DNA of 64,000 nt, from assembly GCA_023665145.1 (NCBI GenBank), contig JAMPEM010000006.1:1-64000 (forward strand), in the 5' to 3' direction. Position 1 is the stretch's first letter; the number at the start of each line of letters is the position of its first letter. This DNA is from Bacteroides sp. (GTDB taxonomy: Bacteria > Bacteroidota > Bacteroidia > Bacteroidales > Muribaculaceae). Under the pieces are notes generated by a model. The model did not search any database and was not told where the DNA came from. It saw nothing but the letters and a program-made list of their open reading frames with translations. Below, piece after piece: positions 17,895-26,044 of the stretch. A program made the translations under genes and the position numbers.

Positions 17895-19138
17895 TTTTTT
17901 ATAGGATTAAAGTTATACAAAATTTTCAAGTTTTTATCAAACAGAAGGTCTTTAGAAATTGAATCGTAATCTGTATCGTCAATATCTTTTTGATAACGTT
18001 CTCCTCCTAACGTCATGAAATACCCATTACTATTACCTCTCCATCCCCATACAAGATGTAAATAGTAATCTCGTCTATTGGGTTCTGACGGGAAAGCCAA
18101 ATTTTCGGCTTCATACACAAGACATCCATCTATGTTCCAAGCATGTCCAACCTCTTCGCTTGAATTGGGTTTCTTTGTCGTACCAACAATAATAATAGGC
18201 TTTCCTTGTTTTACTTTATTATAAGCCGTTAATAGACTATAAGTTTCGAATTTACCACAGTTTGAGTATCCAAAGTTGGTAAATGTACGTTGAGCATTCT
18301 TCTCAATATTTGCACCACTACCTTCCGAGACATAAAGTTCACCGTAGTTCATATCAAGATTCTCCGGTCTTCCTAATTCACGTAAAAGATGGTACAATTG
18401 ATCATTTGCGGATGGATATTGTTTTATGGCCGACCAATTGAAAGAATAACCAAGATATGTAATAGGCCATTCATAATAACTCATTATCATGGCAGTTGCT
18501 ACGGCTGTACAACCAACGTACGCACTTTTTTTGTCGTTGGTGAAACAATATTGGTTATATGGGCTCGTTTGATCCCATAGTCTGACATTTTTGTTTAGGA
18601 GAGGTGAAATAGTTTCTATCAATTCATACCCACTACCTATAGCCCCTCCGGGATATAAACCTGTAATTGGACCACGAGTTGTGCTTAAAGAGGTCTTAAT
18701 TACATCTTCTGTTGCTACAGCATAGATGTTAGAGAGTGTCATTGCGAGTCCTTTGTTCTGAGTAGTATCAGATAAAATAAGATTGCCATTATCTGAAAGA
18801 GCATAAAATGGACGTTCCATTCTACGATCGGCTGAGATGAGCGCAAATCCGGAATTGTCTTTAAAATTTACAAGATAAAGAGTTGAGTCCGGAAGAATGG
18901 TTTCTCCCGATCGTGTTTTAATTTGACCTATTAGTTCTATATCGGCAAAAGTCCTGACCGAACGCGTTGGCTCAGGATCTATCTCTGAAATAATAGAAGA
19001 GGCATAAGATAAAGCTTCTTCTTTAGTAAGTTTCACGGATAGGTTTGTACCGGATTTATCCTGTACAATTAAATCTTCTTGACTACAAGAAGATAAGATA
19101 ACCCCAATCGCTGCAGTAAAAATACAGAATTTCTTCAT
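17891..19138 (-). CDS. C10 family (streptopain-like) cysteine peptidase
   Basis: A 415-residue secreted papain-fold peptidase. It has a lipobox (LSSC at residues 15-18), a Spi-type prosegment (VKLTKEEALSYA and the strand region to about residue 150), then the mature enzyme. The catalytic cysteine is Cys210 in AYVGCTAVATAMIMSYY and the catalytic histidine His332 in VGHAWNIDG; LHLVWGWRGNSNGYF is the conserved tryptophan segment. Everything needed for activity is present. In pathogens and gut Bacteroides such enzymes act on host or competitor proteins; the target here is unknown. Coupled to the downstream lipoprotein gene. Confidence 0.93.
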   Translation of the reverse strand: MKKFCIFTAAIGVILSSCSQEDLIVQDKSGTNLSVKLTKEEALSYASSIISEIDPEPTRSVRTFADIELIGQIKTRSGETILPDSTLYLVNFKDNSGFALISADRRMERPFYALSDNGNLILSDTTQNKGLAMTLSNIYAVATEDVIKTSLSTTRGPITGLYPGGAIGSGYELIETISPLLNKNVRLWDQTSPYNQYCFTNDKKSAYVGCTAVATAMIMSYYEWPITYLGYSFNWSAIKQYPSANDQLYHLLRELGRPENLDMNYGELYVSEGSGANIEKNAQRTFTNFGYSNCGKFETYSLLTAYNKVKQGKPIIIVGTTKKPNSSEEVGHAWNIDGCLVYEAENLAFPSEPNRRDYYLHLVWGWRGNSNGYFMTLGGERYQKDIDDTDYDSISKDLLFDKNLKILYNFNPIKK

Positions 19139-19527
19139 TTGTTTGTACTGTTAATTGGATTCCGGTGCAAATATAAACATTATTTTGTTTTAATGCAAGT
19201 TTTTATAAATTTTTATTTTTATTCTTATTTATGCGAAGAGCGTCTTCGGCATTATAAAATTATTTTACTTTAAATGAAGAGTTTGGGGGGGGGCAGAATG
19301 TTATGTATTGCGACATCTAATAAATTCAGTCGCCAAGTGGCTCGACCACTCAGCGACTGAATTATAATTTAATTTATCTTTTTCAAGTTTTAACTTGCAT
19401 AAGATTAAGAGTTTGATCGTTATTGGCTGGAGCAATTCGTGCAAAATTTATCATTCGTATACATTGTCAGTGCTCTCTAAACTCTCGACTCTAATCTCAA
19501 GTAAGTGAACAAGATTTATCTTTCCGT
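19139..19527. other. Intergenic region upstream of the C10 peptidase
   Basis: About 390 bases, AT-rich, with a run of nine G near 19285 and the palindrome at 19324-19362. The part next to the peptidase start has a very AT-rich stretch (19160-19260) where a promoter may lie, but no clean TTG-N20-TAnnTTTG pair was found. A degenerate TTTAACTTGC...AAGAGTTTGA tract near 19385 resembles tracts at 8535 and 22545. No open frame with coding character. Confidence 0.6.
19324..19362. repeat. Palindrome, copy 2 (flanks the C10 island)
   Basis: 17-base arms (19324-19340 and 19346-19362) with loop CTCGA and two mismatches; the right arm CCACTCAGCGACTGAAT and following bases ATTATA are the same as in the copy at 17250. 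Same orientation as copy 1, one on each side of the peptidase/lipoprotein pair. Confidence 0.85.
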
Positions 19528-19965
19528 TTAATCGTCTATCCGAAGGAATTTTCCGGAGCGGTCAAATTCCAGGTCAAGACCATTACTCAGCTCTATTTCG
19601 TATTTGTTACGTGATTTCTCTACGGCAATTATCTTGGCACCTTTATAATTCTTGCTTACGTAATTATAGACACTTGCAGGAAGTATGCCGGCCGGGATTC
19701 CTTTCGTACCACAATCTATCTCTTTCCAATCGTCGCCATCGAAATCAATCTCAGTACCGTCGTTAAGGACAACATCGTATTCGTCGCTACCTACAATCTT
19801 TTTGTCAATCTTAATATGATTTATTGTTTTCTTGGGGAAATATTTCTTAAGCATCGTCTGCGCTGCTGCCGGCAAATCAGACGCATTGCGGGAAATTATA
19901 TCTCTTGCTTGTGCCATTGTGACTCCCATTATCATGACAGTCAATATAATCAAAAATTTTTTCAT
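19528..19965 (-). CDS. PepSY-like (DUF2874) secreted protein
   Basis: A 145-residue protein with a signal peptide (MKKFLIILTVMIMGVTMAQA). The mature part has two PepSY-like repeats: ... LPAAAQTMLKKYFPKKTINHIKIDKK...YDVVLNDGTEIDFDGDDWKEID, then ILPASVYNYVSKNYKGAKIIAVEKSRNKYEIELSNGLDLEFDRSGKFL. This double BLIP-like fold is common in Bacteroidota periplasmic proteins. Its function is unknown; peptidase inhibition has been proposed for the PepSY group, which is notable as it sits between two peptidase/lipoprotein units. Confidence 0.88.
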   Translation of the reverse strand: MKKFLIILTVMIMGVTMAQARDIISRNASDLPAAAQTMLKKYFPKKTINHIKIDKKIVGSDEYDVVLNDGTEIDFDGDDWKEIDCGTKGIPAGILPASVYNYVSKNYKGAKIIAVEKSRNKYEIELSNGLDLEFDRSGKFLRIDD

Positions 19966-20064
19966 AATACTTTTCTTATTTAAAATTTCTATATTTACTA
20001 TATATTAAACAAGAAAAGTTTTCAATGGTTTAAGCTATTGTTTAAGCAATACAAACAAGATCTA

Positions 20065-20659
20065 TTATTTAGACGGATAATCATAATACAGTTTCATCAT
20101 ACACTCATCCATATTTATCTTCCCGGAAAACAATTGATCTACCGGAGACCCTTCGGGATACTGAATCCTATAGTAAGACCAATCACGTTTTTCACCTTTG
20201 AAACGTATTGTGCCTGCAAGGCGGAATCTCTTGGGTTCTTCATCTGAAAATTGTAAAAGATGTATAGTCCAACTTTTCGTGGAGGTCTTGGTAATCGATG
20301 AAATCCCGTGCTTATTGAGAAAATTTGTATCGGTGATATCGTATTTCTGCAACGATGGAAGTATCCGGATTGTCTGTATATCCCATTCTTCGGTATAACT
20401 GATTTTACCTCTAAATCTCTCACCATCTGCTGTCACAGTATAAGTACCGCCAAAAGAGGGAAAGACTATATCGACAAGCGATGACAGTAAATCCCTAAAT
20501 TTGAAACTATTTCCTTTATCATCAGTTAGTGTGTAATCCCTTATCGGTAAGTATCCTATTCTATTGTCATCATCATCATTGCTACAACTACTAAAAACAA
20601 CAAGCAATTGCAAAAGAGATAATATCAAACAACTATTTTTTTATAAACCTTACTTTCAT
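20065..20659 (-). pseudogene. Second lipoprotein copy with a frameshifted start
   Basis: The 187-residue open part is clearly a paralogue of the lipoprotein at 17298 (shared FSSCSNDDDDN, YLP/S-R--Y-ITD-K-N-FK, EEWDIQTI, SWTIHLL-FS, MRFKG-like and YPEGSPVDQL segments). The native start at 20659 reads only nine codons (MKVRFIKK then TAG), because an A run has one more A (seven) than in the first copy (six). A TTG at 20628 would restore the frame but would give a leader without positive charges. Either it is a pseudogene, or the A run allows slippage. It is followed upstream by the remnant at 20657. Confidence 0.75.
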
Positions 20660-20954
20660 TTTTTATAGGATTAAAGTTATACAAAATTTTTAAGTTTTTA
20701 TCAAACAGGAGGTCTTTAGAACTTGAATCGTAATCTGTATCGTCAATATCCTTTTGATAACGTTCTCCTCCTAACGTCATGAAATACCCATATTACCTTT
20801 CCATCCCCATACATGATGCATATGATATAGCTTCTTCATTTGATAGTTTCACAGATTGGTTTGTGACGGATTAATCTTAAACAATCAAATCCTCTTGACT
20901 ACAAGAAGATAGGAAAACCCCAATCACTACAGTAAAAATACAGTATTTCTTCAT
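20657..20954 (-). pseudogene. Internally deleted C10 peptidase remnant
   Basis: About 300 bases hold only the two ends of the peptidase gene at 17891. The 5' end codes MKKYCIFTVVIGVFLSSCSQ and then a stop after EDLIV; next comes the prosegment piece VKLSNEEAISYA, which joins directly near 20815 to the 3' end (WGWKG, MTLGGERYQKD, then YNFNPIK). About 0.9 kb with the catalytic Cys and His is missing. A short similarity (GCATC/ACATC next to TTGTATGG) at the junction suggests recombination across a microhomology. Not functional. Confidence 0.85.
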
Positions 20955-21233
20955 TCCCCAAAAACAATAAATAATTCCCGGGACAGATATATAAATAATT
21001 TTTTTATTTTGCAATTTTTTTTGTATTTTTTGCATTTTTCCGGAAATTTTCTATTTTGCTTTATGTTTTGCCAACGTTTTGCTATCAATAATTACTGTGG
21101 AAACTTAGTATCGATGCTTTGATTTGGCTGAACAGTTACATTGTCGGGGTTCAGTGTTAAAAATTTCAAATATTTAATCAAAACAGATGCGGGGGTCGTT
21201 ATTATATAAAGAACCCACTAAAACTATTCGATT
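20955..21233. other. Leader region of the ECF sigma gene
   Basis: About 280 bases, very AT-rich, with T-runs and several TTTTGC words (21000-21090) that resemble -7 boxes without a clear -33 partner. It may hold the promoters of the sigma gene on the plus strand. No coding character. Confidence 0.4.
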
Positions 21234-21740
21234 ATGGGAGAGTCAAATTTTATAAAGAAATTGGTAGGACTTCAGGGTAATCTTCTTAATTTCGCCTATC
21301 AGCTTACAAGCAATCGGGAGGCTGCGGAAGATTTGGTGCAGGACACCACTCTCCGTGTGCTTGACAATGAGTCCAAATATGTGGACAATGTTAATTTCAA
21401 GGGGTGGGTATTCACAATAATGCGTAATATATTTATCAATAATTACAGGCGTCAGGTAAGAAGCACTACTATTATTGATACTACAGATGATCTTTACCAC
21501 CTCAATTTGTCGCAGGATTCCGGTCTCTCCACTCCGGAGGGGTCTTACGCAGCCAAAGAGATTTCATCGGTAATAAATACATTTACGGACGATTATAGAG
21601 TGCCTTTCTCGATGTATTTTGCCGGTTATAAATATTCAGAGATTGCTTCAAAGATGGGTTTGCCGCTTGGCACTGTGAAGAGTCGTATCTTTTTTGCACG
21701 GAAACGTCTGCGCGAACTTCTTCGGGATTATCGTGACTGA
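21234..21740 (+). CDS. ECF-type RNA polymerase sigma factor (copy 1)
   Basis: A 168-residue sigma-70-family protein with region 2 (LLNFAYQLTSNREAAEDLVQDTTLRVL, then NFKGWVFTIMRNIFINNYRR for -10 recognition) and region 4 (DYRVPFSMYFAGYKYSEIASKMGLPLGTVKSRIFFARKRLREL, helix-turn-helix). It is strikingly similar over its whole length to the factor at 41647. No anti-sigma gene lies next to it: the downstream neighbour is the converging trmD. Control may thus be at the promoter or by a remote partner. Such free-standing ECF factors are common in Bacteroidales. Confidence 0.93.
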   Translation: MGESNFIKKLVGLQGNLLNFAYQLTSNREAAEDLVQDTTLRVLDNESKYVDNVNFKGWVFTIMRNIFINNYRRQVRSTTIIDTTDDLYHLNLSQDSGLSTPEGSYAAKEISSVINTFTDDYRVPFSMYFAGYKYSEIASKMGLPLGTVKSRIFFARKRLRELLRDYRD

Positions 21741-21755
21741 TGCTGTGAAGTAAAT

Positions 21756-22436
21756 TCAACTATTTTTCAAGAGGTCCGGGCGTAATCTGACAGTCCGCTC
21801 AAGGGCTTGATTATATCGCCATTCATCGATTTTTGCTTGATGACCTGACAGGAGTATATCGGGGACTTTCCATCCGTTGTAATCTGCCGGACGGGTATAA
21901 ATGGGGGGTGCAAGCAGATTGTCTTGGAAGCTGTCGGAAAGAGCTGATTGTTCGTCTCCTATGACACCGGGAATCAGTCGCACTATTGCATCGGTGAGAA
22001 TTGCAGCCGGGAGTTCTCCACCTGTGAGGACATAATCACCTATTGTTATCTCTTTGGTTATCAAGTGTTCGCGAATACGATAATCTATCCCCTTATAATG
22101 TCCGCAGAGTATTATGATATTATCAAGCATCGACAGAGAATTTGCCATCGACTGATTAAATGTTTCGCCGTCGGGCGTCATAAATATCACATCATCGTAA
22201 TTTCGTTCCTTTTTAAGAGCTGATATACAAGCATCTACCGGTTGTATCTGCATCACCATACCGGGTTCACCTCCAAATGGATAGTCATCCACTTTTCTAT
22301 GTTTGTTGGTGGTATAATCCCGCAGATTATGCACCTTGATTTCAGCAAGACCTTTGTCTTGTGCACGCTTGAGTATTGAGCAACCGAGTGGAGATTCGAG
22401 CATCTCGGGAAGCACTGTGATAATATCAATTCTCAT
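21756..22436 (-). CDS. trmD: tRNA (guanine37-N1)-methyltransferase
   Basis: A 226-residue SPOUT-fold enzyme that makes m1G37 in tRNAs reading CNN codons. Landmarks: [13 protein letters not shown] start, [43 protein letters not shown] (the knot that binds SAM) and [17 protein letters not shown] near the C-terminus. Length is normal for the family. It converges on the ECF sigma gene with a 15-base gap and is not next to rpsP or rimM as in many bacteria. Confidence 0.97.
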   Translation of the reverse strand: MRIDIITVLPEMLESPLGCSILKRAQDKGLAEIKVHNLRDYTTNKHRKVDDYPFGGEPGMVMQIQPVDACISALKKERNYDDVIFMTPDGETFNQSMANSLSMLDNIIILCGHYKGIDYRIREHLITKEITIGDYVLTGGELPAAILTDAIVRLIPGVIGDEQSALSDSFQDNLLAPPIYTRPADYNGWKVPDILLSGHQAKIDEWRYNQALERTVRLRPDLLKNS

Positions 22437-22615
22437 TTATGAGTAGGCGTTATGTTTACGGCATGCAAAATTAGCAATAAAAAATCAGTTGCGCAAGGAT
22501 TATGCCTGTTCCTATATTGGTGATTAAATCTACTTTCGTTAGCTTTAACTTACAAAAAGTTAGGAGTTTTTAGGTTGGGAAATAAGAGAATTTTCCTTTG
22601 TTAGGATGTTTACAC

Positions 22616-22648
22616 AAAAATCCCGGTCTGAATTGGACCGGGATTTTT
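22616..22648 (-). terminator. Terminator of the inositol-phosphate synthase gene
   Basis: A 13-base-pair perfect hairpin (22616-22628 and 22636-22648, AAAAATCCCGGTC) ends in five T on either strand; it lies about 28 bases after the stop of the gene at 22676. Confidence 0.88.
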
Positions 22649-22675
22649 GATAAATTATAAATGAATTATCGGAAA

Positions 22676-24001
22676 TCAATCGATTTCTTCGTCAGCTTCG
22701 TATCCACCCATTTCGCGAATTGCGTTTTTGAGCATAACATACTGTTGGAAAAGGTGGTTAACGGGCACTTCACCTTCAGTGTAATCATGCATCGGGCTCT
22801 TAAGGAAGAAGCTCAAGAAGCGTTGAGTGCCGTATCTGCCTGCACGAGCTGCAAGGTCTGAAAGAAGCACGAGGTCGAGGCAGAGGGGAGCGGCGAGGAT
22901 AGAGTCACGGCAGAGGAAATTAATCTTAATCTGCATCGGATAACCCATCCAGCCGAAGATATCGATGTTATCCCAGCCCTCCTTGTTGTCGTTGCGGGGG
23001 GGATAATAGTTGATACGTACTTTGTGGTAGTATTGTGTATCTTCGTCGTTGCCGTGGCCATAGAGGTCGGGTTGGTCTTCCGGTACGAGGATTGACTCAA
23101 GAGTAGAGAGTTTTGACACCTCTTTTGTACGGAAGTTGGCGGGTTCGTCAAGCACGAGACCGTCACGGTTTCCAAGAATATTTGTAGAGAACCAGCCGTT
23201 CAAGCCGAGGCAACGAGTGCCGATGATTGGAGCGAAGCCGGATTTAACAAGGGTTTGGCCTGTTTTGAAGTCCTTGCCTGCTATAGGCATTTTGGTACGT
23301 TCAGCCACTTCCCACATAGCCGGGAAGTCAACAGTGGTGTTGGGAGCACCCATGATGAATGGGCAACCTTCGAGAAGTGCGGCGTAAGCGTAGCACATTG
23401 AAGGAGCGATATGTTCTCTGTCATCAGCTTTCATAGCAGCAACGAGAGCCTCTTCTGTGCCGTGGATTTTTTCATCTACGGGTACATACACCTCAGTAGA
23501 AGCAGCCCAAAGGACAACAACGCGTTCCACTCCGGTTTCTTTCTTGAAGTTACGGATATCTTCACGAAGGCGTTCCACCATTTCCCAGCGGGTTATATCG
23601 CCCATAGTGTTGTCACCGGTAAGACGTTTAGCATAATTTTTATCGAAGGCGGCTTTCATAGGCTTGATAGCCTTGAGTTCGTCAGCAACAGGTTCGATAT
23701 CTTTCTCCTTGAGAACTTCAGCATTGATAGCTGATTCGTAAGCATTTGCAGGATAAACGTCCCAAGCACCGAAAACGATGTCGTTCAAGTCAGCGAGGGG
23801 CACGATATCCTTGTAGTGAAGATATTTTTTATTTTCACCGCGTCCTACGCGGATTTTGTCGTATTGAGTCATGGATCCGACCGGTTTTGCAAGACCTTTG
23901 CGAGTCATCATTACACCGGTCATGAAAGTAGTGGTCACAGCACCGAGACCTACTACGAGAACACCTAATTTGCCATTGGCTTCCTTAGCTTTTGTTGCCA
24001 T
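22676..24001 (-). CDS. myo-Inositol-1-phosphate synthase
   Basis: A 441-residue NAD-dependent enzyme converting glucose 6-phosphate into inositol 3-phosphate, the first step of inositol lipid synthesis. The N-terminal Rossmann motif GVLVVGLGAVTTTFMTGV is complete, and the core has NTTVDFP, KMPIAGKDFKTGQT, APIIGTRCLGLNGWFSTNILGNRDG and the catalytic-domain part INYYPPRNDNKEGWDNIDIFGW with KINFLCRDSILAAPL. This is the prokaryotic Ino1 form used by Bacteroidota. It is transcribed alone, ended by a strong terminator, about 6 kb from the lipid operon at 30050-36421. Confidence 0.95.
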   Translation of the reverse strand: MATKAKEANGKLGVLVVGLGAVTTTFMTGVMMTRKGLAKPVGSMTQYDKIRVGRGENKKYLHYKDIVPLADLNDIVFGAWDVYPANAYESAINAEVLKEKDIEPVADELKAIKPMKAAFDKNYAKRLTGDNTMGDITRWEMVERLREDIRNFKKETGVERVVVLWAASTEVYVPVDEKIHGTEEALVAAMKADDREHIAPSMCYAYAALLEGCPFIMGAPNTTVDFPAMWEVAERTKMPIAGKDFKTGQTLVKSGFAPIIGTRCLGLNGWFSTNILGNRDGLVLDEPANFRTKEVSKLSTLESILVPEDQPDLYGHGNDEDTQYYHKVRINYYPPRNDNKEGWDNIDIFGWMGYPMQIKINFLCRDSILAAPLCLDLVLLSDLAARAGRYGTQRFLSFFLKSPMHDYTEGEVPVNHLFQQYVMLKNAIREMGGYEADEEID

Positions 24002-24326
24002 TTCTTTATAATTTGTTTTAATTTTATTATCTAATTAATCCGCTGTCAATATTTTAATGCCGTTTATTGCATAATATCCGCGAAATTCGGCTCAAAATTA
24101 TAGATAAAATGAAATGTGTGCAAGAAAAACTAAATAAATTTAATCGACTGTTTTGTTAAATATTCTTAATAGCACCTCATATATGTTAACTTTTATGAAA
24201 TTATATATTAAGTTTCTTATTTTAGTTAATTGTTGTTAACAGGGGTGCTCGCAAATTTACCACCAAATCAAACTGTTTTACTATCCGGAGATGATAAAGT
24301 GGTTGTTTTAACAATAAACCTTTAAA
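24002..24326. other. Intergenic region upstream of inositol-phosphate synthase
   Basis: About 325 AT-rich bases between two minus-strand genes. The part next to the synthase (24010-24120) is likely to carry its promoter and leader. No hairpin with a T run or coding frame stands out; a short inverted TTAACAxxxx stretch near 24180-24240 is unremarkable. Confidence 0.4.
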
Positions 24327-25277
24327 TTAGTCCAAATCGGGATTCACCTCATTTATATCCACAATATTATGCACTACGGCAAAGATAGCAAGTGCTGCCG
24401 AAGAATGGATATTAAGTTTTTCGCTAATATTGCGTCTGTAGGTAGTGACGGTATGGAAACTCAGTGTCAGTTTATCGGCAATCTCCTTATTTGACAATCC
24501 ATGAGCCACCCATCTTATGATTTCGCGCTCTCGATCGCTGAGCATGGTAGTTTTATGCCGATCCGAATTGCCAAGACTTTCTTCGTTTCTCCTTTTACGT
24601 CGAGACTCTTCGAGTCTCACTACAGCGGGAAAGAGCAGACCGTGTTCCACATTGAAGTGCATTTCAAGATCATTACGACAAGTCATGATATGCAGCAATG
24701 CCGTATTAATCATCTCATTACTTTGTTGCTTGTATTGATATACAAACAATTCCTCAAGATCGTCCAGCTTGTGTGCTATATTTTCTTGTCTTGAGGATAT
24801 TTTCATTATTGAAGTATCGGTATCAGCGGAATCCTCGAGTAATGAATTAATATAGGAAAACACTTTTGAACCCTCATAATCCATGTATTTATTAACCTCC
24901 TCAACATATTTTTCAAAAAAGTGCATTATATGAATAGATATCTCAGAGGTGCTTGTCTGATGAATTCCCTCGATGAGGAGTTTTTTGATTAGGGGTAACG
25001 AATAGGCGGTAAAATGGATGTGAGACTTTTTAAGATATTCCATAAGGGCCGGGATGGATATGGTAAATCCTCCCCATGGCTTACCACTAATCATATTGAT
25101 TACTGCGAGGAAGGTATCCGTATCCACATCATTTGCCGTACATATATCTTCGACATTGTCGTCGCCGAATCCTAACGATATGCCGAATCTGCACATTACC
25201 ATCAGCACACCATTATTATGTTTTACAATATCACGCAGTCGATCATATCGACTGAAAGAAGCTGAATCCTTTATCAT
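24327..25277 (-). CDS. Hemerythrin/RIC-like regulator with LuxR-type HTH
   Basis: A 316-residue fusion. Residues ~10-60 (RLRDIVKHNNGVLMVMCRFGI and the following GFGDDNVEDICTAND) resemble the short ScdA_N domain of RIC proteins. A helical middle (residues ~80-210) carries widely spaced His and Glu (SHIHF, HIMHFFEKYVEEV, LLHIMTCRNDLEMHF, VEHGLLFP), as expected for a hemerythrin-like four-helix bundle binding two metal ions. The C-terminus (residues ~250-310, LSDREREIIRWVAHGLSNKE then THVTTYRRNISEKL-like helix) is a LuxR HTH. It is likely to be a transcription factor sensing oxygen, NO or iron state. A TAACTTTG box lies upstream at 25297-25304. Confidence 0.85.
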   Translation of the reverse strand: MIKDSASFSRYDRLRDIVKHNNGVLMVMCRFGISLGFGDDNVEDICTANDVDTDTFLAVINMISGKPWGGFTISIPALMEYLKKSHIHFTAYSLPLIKKLLIEGIHQTSTSEISIHIMHFFEKYVEEVNKYMDYEGSKVFSYINSLLEDSADTDTSIMKISSRQENIAHKLDDLEELFVYQYKQQSNEMINTALLHIMTCRNDLEMHFNVEHGLLFPAVVRLEESRRKRRNEESLGNSDRHKTTMLSDREREIIRWVAHGLSNKEIADKLTLSFHTVTTYRRNISEKLNIHSSAALAIFAVVHNIVDINEVNPDLD

Positions 25278-25458
25278 CCTGAGAAGGTTTAGGTCGCAAA
25301 GTTACAAATTTTTCCTCAAAAATTATACCCAAATCCATTAGAGGTCGCATAAACTGATGTGGAATCAATACCTAAAAATAGGGTTCAAACAAAAAAATAT
25401 ATGAATAAAACAGGAAAGTCGGAGCAATTATACCTAAATATGGGAATTTCATACGCAT

Positions 25459-25477
25459 TAATTTTGCATTAATTTTG
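25459..25477 (+). promoter_or_regulatory. Tandem -7-like boxes before the lipoprotein/TonB pair
   Basis: Two copies of TAATTTTGC, 11 bases apart (25459-25466 and 25470-25477), form an 11-base direct repeat about 50 bases before the lipoprotein start. Each fits the -7 box; no clear TTTG -33 box is at the usual distance. Confidence 0.5.
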
Positions 25478-25524
25478 CACTCGAAAAGATAACCACAAAG
25501 AGAATAACAAAACCACAACGGAAA

Positions 25525-26007
25525 ATGAAAACATTTAAAACACTTTTTGCCGCCATGCTTACCTTTTTGGCGATGGCCACATTGACAGCTTGCAGCGATG
25601 ATGATAATGATGAGCCACAGACACCGGCCGCAGCTAAAGAGGTGCAAGGTACATATACAGGAGAAATGGCATGTGTTGTGATGGGACAGAATTTCAATTT
25701 CCCCAATCTTGCCGTTAAAGCCACAGCGAAAGATGATTCTACCATTGACATTGAGGTTCCCTCCTACGGCCCGGCAAATATGGAGATTCCGACATTCGTC
25801 ATAAAGGATGTGAAAGTCAATGGAACAGACGGCAATTATACATTTGCACCGACTGAATTTGAAGGTACCACAACTACCGGTAAATTATTCTCCGGCACAC
25901 TCGAGGGGACTTGTGTCAACGGCACAATCTCATTTAAATTTAATCTCAAATATGGCTCAATGCCGATGCCGTTAGTTTGCAATTTCACCGGCAAAGCTAC
26001 TGACTAA
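25525..26007 (+). CDS. Calycin-like small lipoprotein
   Basis: A 160-residue lipoprotein: signal peptide and lipobox (LTAC at residue ~23), then acidic SDDDNDE, the surface-export tag type. The mature part (VQGTYTGEMACVVMGQNFNFPNL..., with TYTG, FKFNLKYGSMPMPLVCNF) matches the calycin-like domain of Bacteroidota, a small barrel with unknown ligand. It is the first gene of a pair with the TonB-dependent receptor at 26045, so it may present the ligand to it. A 32-base hairpin lies in the 37-base gap between the two genes. Confidence 0.8.
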   Translation: MKTFKTLFAAMLTFLAMATLTACSDDDNDEPQTPAAAKEVQGTYTGEMACVVMGQNFNFPNLAVKATAKDDSTIDIEVPSYGPANMEIPTFVIKDVKVNGTDGNYTFAPTEFEGTTTTGKLFSGTLEGTCVNGTISFKFNLKYGSMPMPLVCNFTGKATD

Positions 26008-26008
26008 T

Positions 26009-26040
26009 AGGTTGTTTTAAGTTCTATTATTAAACAACCT
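26009..26040 (+). repeat. GAGGTTGTTT-type inverted repeat in the intergenic gap
   Basis: AGGTTGTTTTAA (26009-26020) and TTAAACAACCT (26030-26040) form a hairpin immediately before the start of the TonB receptor gene (26045). There is no T run behind it, so it is more likely to influence mRNA stability or translation start than to terminate. The same core is found near 27971, 28538 and 29652. Confidence 0.7.
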
Positions 26041-26044
26041 CTAA

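Noticed and set aside
25278..25524. Cobalamin riboswitch before the TonB receptor pair
   Set aside because: No B12-box-like sequence or long structured leader is visible; only about 50 bases lie between the -7 boxes and the lipoprotein start.
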